Source: Natrinema hispanicum
GTDB lineage: Archaea; Halobacteriota; Halobacteria; Halobacteriales; Natrialbaceae
Assembly (NCBI RefSeq): GCF_004217335.1
Contig: NZ_SHMP01000004.1
Coordinates: forward strand, 806,001 to 870,000
Reading direction: 5' to 3'
DNA: 64,000 nt
Shown here one piece after another: positions 37,729 to 46,468 of this stretch; position 1 is the stretch's first letter; every line of letters begins with the position of its first letter. The translations under genes were made by a program, and so were the position numbers. The notes beneath the pieces were generated by a model. That model saw nothing but the letters and a program-made list of their open reading frames with translations. It was not told the origin of the DNA and searched no databases.

Positions 37729-38802
37729 TTAGTTAGACGGCTCGGGAAGCTTCGCGAGCTGCTCTTCGCGCTCCTCCGGCGGGATCATGAAGTAGTTGTT
37801 CGGCGCGACGAAGTTCTGCTGGCCGAACTCGCTCAGCAGCATGCGGATGAACGCGGCCTCCTTCTCGCTGGTGTCCTCGTAGGTGTAGCAGTGGAGGTCC
37901 CGGGAGAGCGGGTAGTCCTTCGAGCCGAGGTTCTCGCCGAGGGTGTAGGTCGTGCCGTCGAGCGTCAGCGAGATGGCGGGGACGCGGTTCTCGTCGACGA
38001 ACGCCAGCGCCATGTACGCGATGGCGTTGTCGGAGTTCGCGACCGTCGTCTGGACCTGCTGGTTCTGGCCCTGGCGGACGTCGACGCTCATTTCCGCCTC
38101 GGGGTCGCCGAGCATGTTAGCGCGGAACGCGGTGTCGGTACCGGAGCCGACTGCGCGGCCGACAGCCTGGATCTCCTTGTCGGGGCCGGAGTACTTGTCG
38201 ATCTCGGACCAGTTCGTGATCTCGCCGGTGTAGATCCCGCGGACCTGGTCGCCGTTAAGTCCGGTCACGCCCGCGTCGTAGATCTCCTTGCTGACGACGA
38301 CCGGCTGGCCGTCGCGGCCGACGACGTGGTCGACGTACTTGTCGAGTTCCTCCTGGCTGGCGTCGGGCAGCTCGTCCGCGACGCCGGAACTGGCGTCGCC
38401 GATGTCGACCTGACCGTTCGCGACCTTCTCGATGCCGGTGCCCGAGTGGCTGAGACCGACGTTGACCTGGAACGGCGGAGTGCCGTCGTCGTTGGCCTCG
38501 AAGCCGTAGAGGCCGGCCCAGTAGTCGGCCATCGGCTTGTCGGTGTCGATGTCGTACTGGCCGGGGCCCCAGTACTCCTCGTCGTCGGCCGGCGGGTTAG
38601 AGTTCCAGACCGACGCGCCGTCGGACGTGATCGGGTACACTGTCGAGGAACCGTCGGCCGTCAGTGGGCTAGTGCTACCGTCGCTGCTTGCATTTCCCAG
38701 ACAGCCGGCGGCCGCCATCGTGCCGAGTGCGCCGGTCGCTGCGATGAACTTCCGTCGCGAAACCGAATCCACAGAGCGCTCGAACTGGTTGTCTGCCATC
38801 AC
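37729..38802 (-). CDS. pstS: Phosphate-binding lipoprotein PstS (block B)
   Basis: The 357-residue protein has a Tat lipoprotein signal (SRRKFIAATGALGTMAAAGC), then DGSSTVYPITSDG, a lineage-type insert rich in Asp and Trp (DDEEYWGPGQYDIDTD), GLSHSGTGIEKVANGQVDIGDAS and VGSGTDTAFRANML. It is a different PstS type from the two block A-like proteins, so the receptors may differ in affinity. Its promoter has the 15-bp box at 38826-38840 with a good TATA element (TTTTTATAG). Confidence 0.93.
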   Translation of the reverse strand: MMADNQFERSVDSVSRRKFIAATGALGTMAAAGCLGNASSDGSTSPLTADGSSTVYPITSDGASVWNSNPPADDEEYWGPGQYDIDTDKPMADYWAGLYGFEANDDGTPPFQVNVGLSHSGTGIEKVANGQVDIGDASSGVADELPDASQEELDKYVDHVVGRDGQPVVVSKEIYDAGVTGLNGDQVRGIYTGEITNWSEIDKYSGPDKEIQAVGRAVGSGTDTAFRANMLGDPEAEMSVDVRQGQNQQVQTTVANSDNAIAYMALAFVDENRVPAISLTLDGTTYTLGENLGSKDYPLSRDLHCYTYEDTSEKEAAFIRMLLSEFGQQNFVAPNNYFMIPPEEREEQLAKLPEPSN

Positions 38803-38825
38803 CTGAGAAATCCGACGGGCTATAA

Positions 38826-38840
38826 AAATACGATGCTATG
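38826..38840 (-). promoter_or_regulatory. Shared pstS promoter box, copy 3
   Basis: CATAGCATCGTATTT followed by TTTATAG, 23 nt before the ATG at 38802. A further CATAGCTCTATATAGCTC word lies about 30 nt upstream (38866-38883). Confidence 0.75.
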
Positions 38841-39016
38841 AACCATATATACCGATCAGTGGCGACATAGCTCTATATAGCTCTACGCCGGCGGCAACCG
38901 ACGCGACGGATGGCGACCACGAAGCGTTCGGCTCCGCGTGACGTGATCGCGACACGTACCCGGGTCGGATCGACGAATCGCGACACTGACTTACAGCTAG
39001 CAGTATAACTCGGCGT

Positions 39017-39349
39017 ATGAGTTTCCTGCAGGTGGGCGCAGTCGCACTCCTTGGGATCGCGGTCGTGCTCGGCGCTGCCGCTGTCGTCTATCGGGACGCA
39101 ACTCGAGTCGGTGTCTCGAGACCAGCGGTCTGGGCAGGAATCGTGGCCATCGCCTGGGGTAGTGCGCTTGGGCTCTATCTCGCACCGCTTGCCGTGCCGA
39201 TTCCTGGCCTGCTCGTGATGGTCGTCGGGGGACCGGCGCTGTACCTGTTCGAACGTGACGACGTGACACACAACGACAACTCCGCTGATCCGTTCTCGTT
39301 GCCGGACGGCCCTGGCGACTCCTCGAGCGATAACAGTCGCGACGAGTGA
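39017..39349 (+). CDS. Small three-helix membrane protein, haloarchaeal, function unknown
   Basis: The 110-residue protein has helices at about residues 5-25, 37-55 and 58-80, and an acidic Ser/Asp-rich tail ending SSSDNSRDE. I recognise no family. It stands between pstS (divergent) and taw1 on the same strand. A TATA-like GTATAAC lies just upstream and CTTACA a little further. Codon bias supports a real gene. Confidence 0.65.
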   Translation: MSFLQVGAVALLGIAVVLGAAAVVYRDATRVGVSRPAVWAGIVAIAWGSALGLYLAPLAVPIPGLLVMVVGGPALYLFERDDVTHNDNSADPFSLPDGPGDSSSDNSRDE

Positions 39350-39373
39350 GACGGCTATTTAGCATACCAACTG

Positions 39374-39456
39374 AAACGGACCTCCTGTCAGTCAGTGCCG
39401 GTGGGACCGCAACCTACACTGCGGGCCCACCGGCACATCGGGACAGCAGACCGTAT
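39374..39456. repeat. Palindromic intergenic repeat, family II, copy 4
   Basis: Read in reverse it begins CATACGGTCTGCTGT, runs through GATGTGCCGG and ends GACAGGAGGTCCG, matching copy 2 at 55243 along most of its length. It includes a GCCGGTGGG/CCCACCGGC stem. Confidence 0.6.
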
Positions 39457-39480
39457 GAAACGGTTTACACACTGATCGCA

Positions 39481-39529
39481 CAGCCGTCGGGACGCGATCG
39501 AGTATTCACTGACGTTTGTCCGGTGGTAT
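39481..39529. repeat. Half copy of palindromic repeat family I
   Basis: This 49-bp stretch matches 52165-52213 in 46 of 49 positions and in the same orientation. It ends GTCCGGTGGTAT. The matching left half of the element is missing; a family II unit lies there. Confidence 0.75.
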
Positions 39530-39604
39530 GCGGAGTCCGTCTGGCCGACCGATCGCTCGGCACACCACACGCCTTTTGCCCACCCCGGTCCAACGGCCGC
39601 TAAC

Positions 39605-40612
39605 ATGAGCGATTCCGCACCTTCCGGGGCCGACGCCGACGAGGATGGCGGGCCGGCACAGGTCTCGAGTCCGGACTACCACAGCGAGAACCACACGGCC
39701 GCCCAGACCTGCGGCTGGACGGCAAACGCCCTTCGTGGCGAAGGCAAGTGTTACAAGAACATTTTCTACGGGATCGAATCCCACCGCTGCATCCAGATGA
39801 CGCCGGTCGTCCGGTGTAACGAGCGGTGTGTCTTCTGTTGGCGCGATCACAACGGCCACGCCTACGAACTGGACGACGTCGAGTGGGACGACCCCGAGGC
39901 AGTGGTCGACGCCTCGATCAACCTCCAGAAGAAACTGCTCTCGGGCTTTGGCGGCAACGAAGAGGTCCCTCGAGAGGTCTTCGACCAGGCGATGGAACCG
40001 CGCCACGTCGCTATCAGCCTCGACGGCGAGCCGACGCTGTATCCCTACCTGCCAGAACTCATCGAGGCCTTCCACGACCGGGACATCACCACGTTCCTCG
40101 TCTCCAATGGCACCCGCCCCGAGGTGCTCCGTGAATGCGATCCCACCCAGCTGTACGTCAGCGTCGACGCCCCCGAACGCCACACCTTCGATCAGGTCGT
40201 CGGCGCGATGGAGGACGACGCCTGGGAGAACCTCCTCGAGACGATGGCTGTCCTCGCCGACAAAGACGAGACCCGCACCGTCCTCCGGACGACGTTGGTT
40301 GACGGCGAGAACATGCACCATCCCGACTGGTATGCCGGCTTCTACCAGCAGGCCGATCCCGACTTCATCGAACTGAAGGCGTACATGCACGTCGGTCACT
40401 CGCGCGGTCGACTCGACCGCTCGTCGATGCCAGACCACGAGGACGTCATCGAGTTCGCGGAATCGGTGGCCGACCACATGCCCGAATTCGACGAGGTCAT
40501 GGGCGTCCCGGCCTCCCGCGTCGCGTTGCTCTCGAAGACGAGCGATACGTGGGTGCCAAAACTGAAGAAGGACAGCGAGTTCTGGAATCGGGACCCCGTG
40601 ACGGGCGAGTGA
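39605..40612 (+). CDS. taw1: 4-demethylwyosine synthase (radical SAM)
   Basis: The 335-residue archaeal enzyme adds pyruvate carbons to N1-methylguanosine 37 of tRNA-Phe to build the wyosine tricycle. The radical SAM motif is RCNERCVFCWRD (C-x3-C-x2-C); other conserved stretches are CIQMTPVVRC, ISLDGEPTLYPYLPELIEAF, FLVSNGTRPE and LYVSVDAPE. A second set of N-terminal Cys (TCGW, GKCYKN) fits the extra iron-sulfur cluster of the family. It is alone on its strand; the flippase gene is convergent 46 nt beyond its stop. Confidence 0.93.
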   Translation: MSDSAPSGADADEDGGPAQVSSPDYHSENHTAAQTCGWTANALRGEGKCYKNIFYGIESHRCIQMTPVVRCNERCVFCWRDHNGHAYELDDVEWDDPEAVVDASINLQKKLLSGFGGNEEVPREVFDQAMEPRHVAISLDGEPTLYPYLPELIEAFHDRDITTFLVSNGTRPEVLRECDPTQLYVSVDAPERHTFDQVVGAMEDDAWENLLETMAVLADKDETRTVLRTTLVDGENMHHPDWYAGFYQQADPDFIELKAYMHVGHSRGRLDRSSMPDHEDVIEFAESVADHMPEFDEVMGVPASRVALLSKTSDTWVPKLKKDSEFWNRDPVTGE

Positions 40613-40658
40613 TCCAACGACGGCATACCAGCCGCGGCGAGACGCGAGCCAAAGCAGC

Positions 40659-42110
40659 TCAGTTACTAGATATCTCGAGTCGCGACTCCCGAACGACGCC
40701 TTCGATCGTCACACGGAGTTTGCGACTGATGGCGAACAATGCCACCGAGTACACCGCCGCACCGAACGCGACGACGGCGAGGAGCTGATACCACCGATCG
40801 ACGGTGACGATGTCGATGAGCGGCCGCACCAGCACGAACATCAACACCGCAGCGGCGACTTGCTCGAGCAGCGTCCGGGGGACCAACTCGACAGCCGGCA
40901 GTTCCCGGCTGACGACGTATGCGGAGAGGAGATACCGCAGCGTCTCGGCGACGACTGTCGCAATCACGACCCCGATCGCCCCGTATGCAAGTGTCAGTGC
41001 GACGCCAAGGACGATGTTCAGCGCGAGCGTCGTCGACGAAATCCACGTGTTGACGTCCGGCCGGTCGATTCCGCCGATCGCACTCGTGAGTGGGCCACTT
41101 TGTGTGCTCACGATCTGGAACAGCGCGAGCCCGACCAGCAGCGCGGCGGCGTCGGCGTACTCGGACCCGAACGCGGTCACGACGAGTAGTTCGGGCATCG
41201 CGACAGCGCCGAAAAACATCGGAACCGCGACGATACTCGCGAACGCGAGCGTGTTCGAGACGTCGTCGCTGACGTCTTCACCCTGGCTGTGGAGGCGACT
41301 GACGCGGGCCATCAGCACGCTCTGGGCGGCCATCATCACGAACGTTGCCGGGACGGTGAGCTTCAGCGCGACTTCGTACTGGCCGGCCGCCGCCGGCGCG
41401 AGGAGATAGCCGAGGAGGAGAATGTCGAACCGGTCGTAGGTCTGTCCCAGAAACGAGTTCGGAATGCTGTATTTCGCGTACGACCAGAGACTTCCGATGG
41501 TGTCGTGGGAGGGCATCGTCGGTTTCGTTCGCACGAAATACCAGAGGATCGGCAGCGAGAGGAACGTCGCCGCAGCCAGCCCGTAGGCCATGCCGGCAGC
41601 ACCGAATCCGAGGAGGACAAGTGCAAGCTGGAGCGGGAACGTCAACAGCGACCGGAAGGTGTCGACCCACATCGAGGCTCCGACGAGGCCCCGCGCCTGA
41701 ACGACGCGGTCGGTCGGCTCGTAGAGCGTAACGGCACTCATCAGGACGACGAACAACACCGGTGCCGAAGCGAGTCCCGTATAGGACACGAGCCACTGCG
41801 AAGCGAGGACGCTGACAGCACCCATGAACCCCAGCCAGCCGAGTGTAAACACCAGTTGGCCGCCGATCAGCTCACGCTCTGGGGCCCCGGCCTCCGAGAA
41901 CCGCTTCATGATCGCTGTTCCCCAGCCGTTGACCGCCCGATCGCCGAGTTTGACCAGCGAGAAGAGCAGATAGAACCCGCCGAACCCGGCCGGCCCGAGC
42001 ACCCGCGCGAAGACGATGGTGCCGGCGAAGCCGATCACAGCCATCGTGAACTTCGCGGCCGTCGCCTTCACCGTCTCGCCGCCGAGGCTAACTGACGTCG
42101 CGTCCGTCAT
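40659..42110 (-). CDS. Polysaccharide/oligosaccharide flippase (Wzx/RfbX-like)
   Basis: The 483-residue membrane protein has 12-14 helices and the flippase opening SVSLGGETVKATAAKFTMAVIGFAGTIVFARVLGPAGFGGFYLLFSLV, then GGQLVFTLGW and SIPNSFLGQTYDRFDILLLGYLL. Such proteins flip lipid-linked sugar chains to the outside. It probably serves the glycosyltransferases at 45473-51992, though a plus-strand gene lies between, so it is a separate transcript. The final segment SRKLRVTIEGVVRESRLEISSN is cytosolic. Confidence 0.87.
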   Translation of the reverse strand: MTDATSVSLGGETVKATAAKFTMAVIGFAGTIVFARVLGPAGFGGFYLLFSLVKLGDRAVNGWGTAIMKRFSEAGAPERELIGGQLVFTLGWLGFMGAVSVLASQWLVSYTGLASAPVLFVVLMSAVTLYEPTDRVVQARGLVGASMWVDTFRSLLTFPLQLALVLLGFGAAGMAYGLAAATFLSLPILWYFVRTKPTMPSHDTIGSLWSYAKYSIPNSFLGQTYDRFDILLLGYLLAPAAAGQYEVALKLTVPATFVMMAAQSVLMARVSRLHSQGEDVSDDVSNTLAFASIVAVPMFFGAVAMPELLVVTAFGSEYADAAALLVGLALFQIVSTQSGPLTSAIGGIDRPDVNTWISSTTLALNIVLGVALTLAYGAIGVVIATVVAETLRYLLSAYVVSRELPAVELVPRTLLEQVAAAVLMFVLVRPLIDIVTVDRWYQLLAVVAFGAAVYSVALFAISRKLRVTIEGVVRESRLEISSN

Positions 42111-42416
42111 TCGTTTCGAGCCAACGGCGACAGAGCGGCGATTCTAGCGCGACTCGTGTGGCCGACGGGGCCAGCCATCCCAGCTATTGCTCGAGCGATC
42201 GCGTTCGATCGACGCAACCGATACGGGAGGGGACTCGGCATCATGGCTAGCAGCGGCGTCGTTGCGTGCGGTCACACTCATTATCCGGGCGTATCAGTGT
42301 ACCGCCTGCTCCGACCGTCGAATCGATAGCCGGTTCGATCTCCGGCCTTCCCCGTCAGCGACATCGAGAGAGACGCTGCCCGGATGTTGAAGGGGCCAGT
42401 CGTGGTGTGTCTCTGC
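42111..42416. other. Gene-free region between divergent flippase and AP-like genes
   Basis: About 305 nt holding the promoters of both divergent genes. I see no clear TATA box, repeat or small gene beyond short AT-rich words near 42272-42290. Confidence 0.35.
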
Positions 42417-43370
42417 ATGACGACGCTGGGGATTATCGCCCTCGACGCCGCCGACTACGACCTCGCCCGCGAGTGGGGGTGTGAGAACATGCTGCTCGAG
42501 ACCCATGGGAAACTCGAGACGTTCGCCCATTCCGGCGAGAACCCGAATACGCTCGAGGTCTGGACGTCGGTCGCGACAGGCGTCGAGCCGCCGAGTCATG
42601 GCCTCGCCTCGACCGGCGAGCAACAGCAGTGGCGCAATCCGGTCCTCGAGTACGCGAGCGCGGTGGCTCCGTATCTCCTGCCGAAGGCGGCACGCGTCAG
42701 GATCGGCACGTGGCTGCGCGGAGACGGCGGCGGTGCGACCGAAGACAGTGGTGGAACCGACGGCGTCGGGATGACGCTCCGACAGACCGACCACTCGCAT
42801 CTCTTCGAGCCAGCAGGTCGCGTCGTCCGCTGGTGGCCCGGCGTCACTCCCGGTGAGCATTTGAGCGAAACGTGGCACTGGCTCAACCTCGCCTCGCGCG
42901 GTGACATCTCCGACGATGAACTCTGGCGGCGGCTGTACGGGAATGCCGGACTCGAGGCCGGCTGGCTGCAGGGGATGGGTCAGACGGACGTGGCCGTCGC
43001 CGGGGTCCACATGCACGCCCTCGACGCCGCCGGCCACGCCTTCGCAACACATCCAGACCGCCTGCGGGAGGTGTACGAGCGGGTCGATCGCCTGCTTGGA
43101 TCCGTCCGCGACCACGTCGACGAACTGCTGGTGCTGTCGGATCACGGCATGCAAGTCGAGTGGATCGACGGCGATTCCAAACCTGGCTTTCATAGCTGGC
43201 GGGCGCTCGCATCGACGACGCTCGCCGACGACCTGCCAGAAAGCGTGTTCGACGTTCGCGACTGGGTCGACGAATACGTTGCCGACAGCGACGACAGACG
43301 GGTCGAGCGACAGCCGGCAGTGATGGACACGACAGAAGAACAGCTTCGGGATCTGGGCTACCTCGAGTGA
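42417..43370 (+). CDS. Small alkaline-phosphatase-superfamily enzyme (phosphodiesterase-like)
   Basis: The 317-residue protein has the metal ligands of the superfamily in order: LDAADYD, WTSVATGVEPPSHG with the likely Thr or Ser nucleophile, HALDAAGHAF, LVLSDHGM and HSWRAL. There is no signal peptide, so it acts in the cytosol or is exported by other means. It is a tail-to-tail paralogue of the 43397 gene (both share SVFDVRDWVD). The C-terminus ends LRDLGYLE, a motif shared by all five such genes here. I use ATG 42417; the frame is open 11 codons more. Substrate unknown; a glycan phosphodiester is possible. Confidence 0.75.
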   Translation: MTTLGIIALDAADYDLAREWGCENMLLETHGKLETFAHSGENPNTLEVWTSVATGVEPPSHGLASTGEQQQWRNPVLEYASAVAPYLLPKAARVRIGTWLRGDGGGATEDSGGTDGVGMTLRQTDHSHLFEPAGRVVRWWPGVTPGEHLSETWHWLNLASRGDISDDELWRRLYGNAGLEAGWLQGMGQTDVAVAGVHMHALDAAGHAFATHPDRLREVYERVDRLLGSVRDHVDELLVLSDHGMQVEWIDGDSKPGFHSWRALASTTLADDLPESVFDVRDWVDEYVADSDDRRVERQPAVMDTTEEQLRDLGYLE

Positions 43371-43396
43371 CCGATCGGCACCTGTCCCATCGCCTT

Positions 43397-44320
43397 TCAA
43401 TCGAGGTAGCCGAGTTCGCGCAGATGGTCCTCAGGGACGTCGATGGTCTCCCCGCCCTCGTCGTTCTCGCGTTCGACGCGCGTGTCGCTGACGTGTGCAT
43501 CGACCCAGTCTCTGACGTCGAACACCGACTCAGGACGGGTGTCGGTCGTTGCACTCGCGTACGCCCGCCAGGAGTGCGTCGCGGGATTCTTGCCAGCGTC
43601 AGGCGGGTAGAATTCAGTGCGCATCCCGTGGTCGCTAAGGAGCAGGAGGTCGTCGCCGTCCTCGAGTGCGTCGACGGTCTCCTCGACGAACTCACCGACG
43701 CGGGCGTAGGCGTGTCGAAGCGCGTCCTCGTCGTCGGCGTAGGCGTGGCCGGCGGCGTCGAGGGCGTGGATGTGGACACCAGCGATCGAGACGGGATGGC
43801 GGAGCATCTCGCGCGCCCAGGCGAACTGCTGGGCACACTGGCCGAATAGTTCGCGCTCGAACTCGCTGCGAGACATCCCCTCGGCGACGGCATTCATCAG
43901 GTCCCACGCCCGTTGCAGCGGCCGGCCGTCGGCGACGCCCGGCCAGTTGTGAACGACTGCGCTCTCGGCATCGAATATCGACTCGGCATCCGTGCGGCCG
44001 ATCCGTTCGCGTTCGCCCGTCCGCGAGCGGACGACTTTGCCGAGCGTTCCGCGGGTCGACTCGTCGAGTCGACCGGAAATGCGAGAGAGTCCCTCGAGGA
44101 CGGGGTTGTCCCACTCGCTCGTCCCGCCGCCAGTGATGCCGTGCTCCTCGGGATGCAGACCGGTCGCGACCGTCGCCCACACCTCCGGCGTGTACGGCAG
44201 ATCCTGTGTATGCGCGAACGTCCCGAGGTCGCCACTCGAGGCGAGTCGAAACGAATCGAGATCGAAGTAGTCGACCAGTCCGGCATCGAGCGCGTCCAGT
44301 GCGAGGACGATCACCGTCAT
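43397..44320 (-). CDS. Small alkaline-phosphatase-superfamily enzyme, paralogue of the 42417 gene
   Basis: The 307-residue protein shows the same order of motifs: VLALDALDAG, VWATVATGLHPEEHG, HALDAAGHAY, LLLSDHGM and HSWRAYASATT, and ends LRELGYLD. It overlaps no neighbour and its stop lies 26 nt from that of the plus-strand paralogue. It is the last gene of the minus-strand glycan run. Like the others it lacks the Cys/Ser-x-Pro-x-Arg motif of formylglycine sulfatases. Confidence 0.75.
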   Translation of the reverse strand: MTVIVLALDALDAGLVDYFDLDSFRLASSGDLGTFAHTQDLPYTPEVWATVATGLHPEEHGITGGGTSEWDNPVLEGLSRISGRLDESTRGTLGKVVRSRTGERERIGRTDAESIFDAESAVVHNWPGVADGRPLQRAWDLMNAVAEGMSRSEFERELFGQCAQQFAWAREMLRHPVSIAGVHIHALDAAGHAYADDEDALRHAYARVGEFVEETVDALEDGDDLLLLSDHGMRTEFYPPDAGKNPATHSWRAYASATTDTRPESVFDVRDWVDAHVSDTRVERENDEGGETIDVPEDHLRELGYLD

Positions 44321-44357
44321 CCGTCGCTCCCTCCGTCAGTCGGTCGTTGCTCACTAA

Positions 44358-45476
44358 TCATGCATATCCTAGGTCCTCAAGATCCTCCTGCAGCGCATCC
44401 TCCTTGACCACGTACTCGGGATCGAACCGCTCGAGCCGTCGCTCGAGCGCCGGATCGGTCGCCGGGTCGCCGTCCGAGAGTCGAACGGTTCCATCGTTCG
44501 TCGCGAGGTGCTCGTTGTTCATCGCTGCCTTTTGCTCGCCGTAGGCAGCGAAGGCGACCTCGCGCTCGAGCGTGCCGATGCCGTGTTCTCGCCCAGAGAG
44601 GACCGTTGGGACGTCGACAAGCGAGACGACATCGCCGAGGTCGGGCGCGTTTCGCGTGCCGAAGGGGACGCGTAACAGCTCCGGCCGCATCTCGCCGGGA
44701 TGGCCCCACAGGCCATCTTCACCCAGGAGTTCGCCGTGGTCGGCACAGAAGACGACGCGCGTCTCGTCGGGAATCGCCTCCCAGAGCCGTGCGAGTTTCC
44801 GGTCGAGTTCGACGACCTCCCGGCGGTACAGGTCGCGAACGAGATTTTCATCGGCTGCCGAGCCACGCCCCGAGAGGACGCGGCGAGTCACCCGCTGGGC
44901 TTTGGCCCGACTTACGCCTGCGCTGTCCGGATCGTACGGATGGTGTGGCTCCATGAAATGGAGCCAGCCGAACCACGAATCGTGACCCTCGCATTCCGTG
45001 AGGAACTGCTCAATCACGTCGTCTGCCGGTCGAAACGACTTCTCGATGTCGGTAACGCGACTCCGAAGTGCCTGATACCGGTTCCAGCCCCAGCTCGCGA
45101 TGCGATAGGCGAGGGTCCCGCGATCAAGTACCACTGCCCCCTTTTCTTTGAGCGTCTCGCCGCCTCCTTTGGGGGAGGTAAAGGAGTCGAAGCCGTCGTC
45201 ATAGCCGTATTCGGCCGACAGGAGGTGATTCGTCGTCACGCCGACGCAGTGACGGTCGAACGCGCGGGCGACGCTCGTTCCGTCCCCGAGGCCGCTACCG
45301 GCGGCGTACTCACCGCCGATGATCGCGGGGAAACTTCCGAACGTCGCCGTCGACGTCGAAAACGCCCGTGGGTGAGTCCGCTCGAGGAATTCCTGCGTCT
45401 GTTCCATCTCGTCGAACCGATCGGCACGCAGCGAGTCGACGGTGACGAGCAGCGTCATCTCCGCGTCGGACGTCAT
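44358..45476 (-). CDS. Alkaline-phosphatase-superfamily (sulfatase-fold) protein
   Basis: The 372-residue protein reads LLVTVDSLRADRF (first metal Asp), then STATFGSFPAIIGG at the nucleophile position, FMEPHHPYDPD, VFCADHGELLGEDGLWGHPGEM. This is the sulfatase/LtaS fold, but the active-site residue is Thr rather than a Cys or Ser in C/S-x-P-x-R. Such Thr enzymes move phosphoglycerol or phosphoethanolamine in bacteria. The ATG 45476 overlaps the upstream glycosyltransferase stop by 4 nt (ATGA). It ends LEDLGYA. Confidence 0.78.
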   Translation of the reverse strand: MTSDAEMTLLVTVDSLRADRFDEMEQTQEFLERTHPRAFSTSTATFGSFPAIIGGEYAAGSGLGDGTSVARAFDRHCVGVTTNHLLSAEYGYDDGFDSFTSPKGGGETLKEKGAVVLDRGTLAYRIASWGWNRYQALRSRVTDIEKSFRPADDVIEQFLTECEGHDSWFGWLHFMEPHHPYDPDSAGVSRAKAQRVTRRVLSGRGSAADENLVRDLYRREVVELDRKLARLWEAIPDETRVVFCADHGELLGEDGLWGHPGEMRPELLRVPFGTRNAPDLGDVVSLVDVPTVLSGREHGIGTLEREVAFAAYGEQKAAMNNEHLATNDGTVRLSDGDPATDPALERRLERFDPEYVVKEDALQEDLEDLGYA

Positions 45477-46468
45477 CGCTGGATCACCTGTCGTAGCACG
45501 TGGGTCGGTGCCATAGCCTCGATACGCAGTCGAACGTCTCGGGCGTCCATCACCTTCTCCTCGAGCCACGTTGGAAGCGGGAGGTCGCTATCGAGGATGG
45601 CGAGTGGCTTGTCGACGGACTGCGTTCCGAGCCAGAACCCGCGGGCGACGACCTGATCGTAGCCCCACTTCTCGCGGAAGTACGCCTTGCTCGCCAGCAG
45701 TTTGGCACGGTCTCGCCGGTTCGCGTCGTACTCGCTGCCGCCGCCAGGGTGGTGTGGGAAGAGCACGGCAGGGCAGGTCCCGAATCGCCAGTCGGTTGCC
45801 TGCCAGTGGGCGACGAAGAAGTCGAGGTGTTCGCGGCCGATGACGTAGGTTTCGTCCCAAGACTGCTCCTCGAGACAGTCCCGTCGAAACGTCACGACGT
45901 TCGGCACGAAGTCGAACTCGACGAGCGGGTAGCCCGCCACCTGTGTTGCCGTCTTCGCACCCGTATCACGGATGAGCACGTCGCCGTCCTCGAACAGATC
46001 GTGACACAATCCCTGGATCCGCCCGTGCTCGAGCAACAGGCCGCTGATCCCGCCGAACTCGGGACGGGCCTCGAGCTGGCGTGCGAGGATGTCGACGTTC
46101 GTCGGCACCTCTTGGTCGCTGTCGACGACCGTCAGGTACTCCTCGGAGAGGGCGCCGACGATCGCGTTGCGGCCAACGCCGAGTCCCGCATCGTATGGCA
46201 GGTCGATCAACTCGAGATCGAACGGCCACGATCGCTCGTAGAGGTGGTCGCGCTCCTCGGTCCGCCCGTCGTCGGCGACGTAGACCGTTTCGTAGGCGTT
46301 CGCAGGGACCGACTCGAGGAGCCGCTCGAGTTTCTCGGTGCGGTTGAACACCTTGAGACCGAGGGCAGTGCTGGGGGTGCTCACGACGAGTCCACCCCCG
46401 TCGCGGTCGCGTCGCCTCTCGTCTGTCGATCGAGTTGTCTCGTCATGAGTCTCACTCCGTGTATCCAA
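45473..46468 (-). CDS. Family 2 glycosyltransferase
   Basis: The 331-residue protein has a GT-A core: LKVFNRTEKLERLLESV, ETVYVADDGR, GVGRNAIVGALSEEYLTVVDSDQEVP with the metal-binding D-x-D-like DSD, and GGISGLLLEHG. It should add a sugar to a lipid-linked or protein-linked glycan in the cytosol. The first 28 residues are a charged, unlikely tail, and GTG 46384 (VSTPSTALGLK) is a possible true start. As drawn, it overlaps the 46452 gene by 17 nt. A chain-like C-terminus (VLRQVIQR) lacks membrane helices. Confidence 0.82.
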   Translation of the reverse strand: MDTRSETHDETTRSTDERRRDRDGGGLVVSTPSTALGLKVFNRTEKLERLLESVPANAYETVYVADDGRTEERDHLYERSWPFDLELIDLPYDAGLGVGRNAIVGALSEEYLTVVDSDQEVPTNVDILARQLEARPEFGGISGLLLEHGRIQGLCHDLFEDGDVLIRDTGAKTATQVAGYPLVEFDFVPNVVTFRRDCLEEQSWDETYVIGREHLDFFVAHWQATDWRFGTCPAVLFPHHPGGGSEYDANRRDRAKLLASKAYFREKWGYDQVVARGFWLGTQSVDKPLAILDSDLPLPTWLEEKVMDARDVRLRIEAMAPTHVLRQVIQR

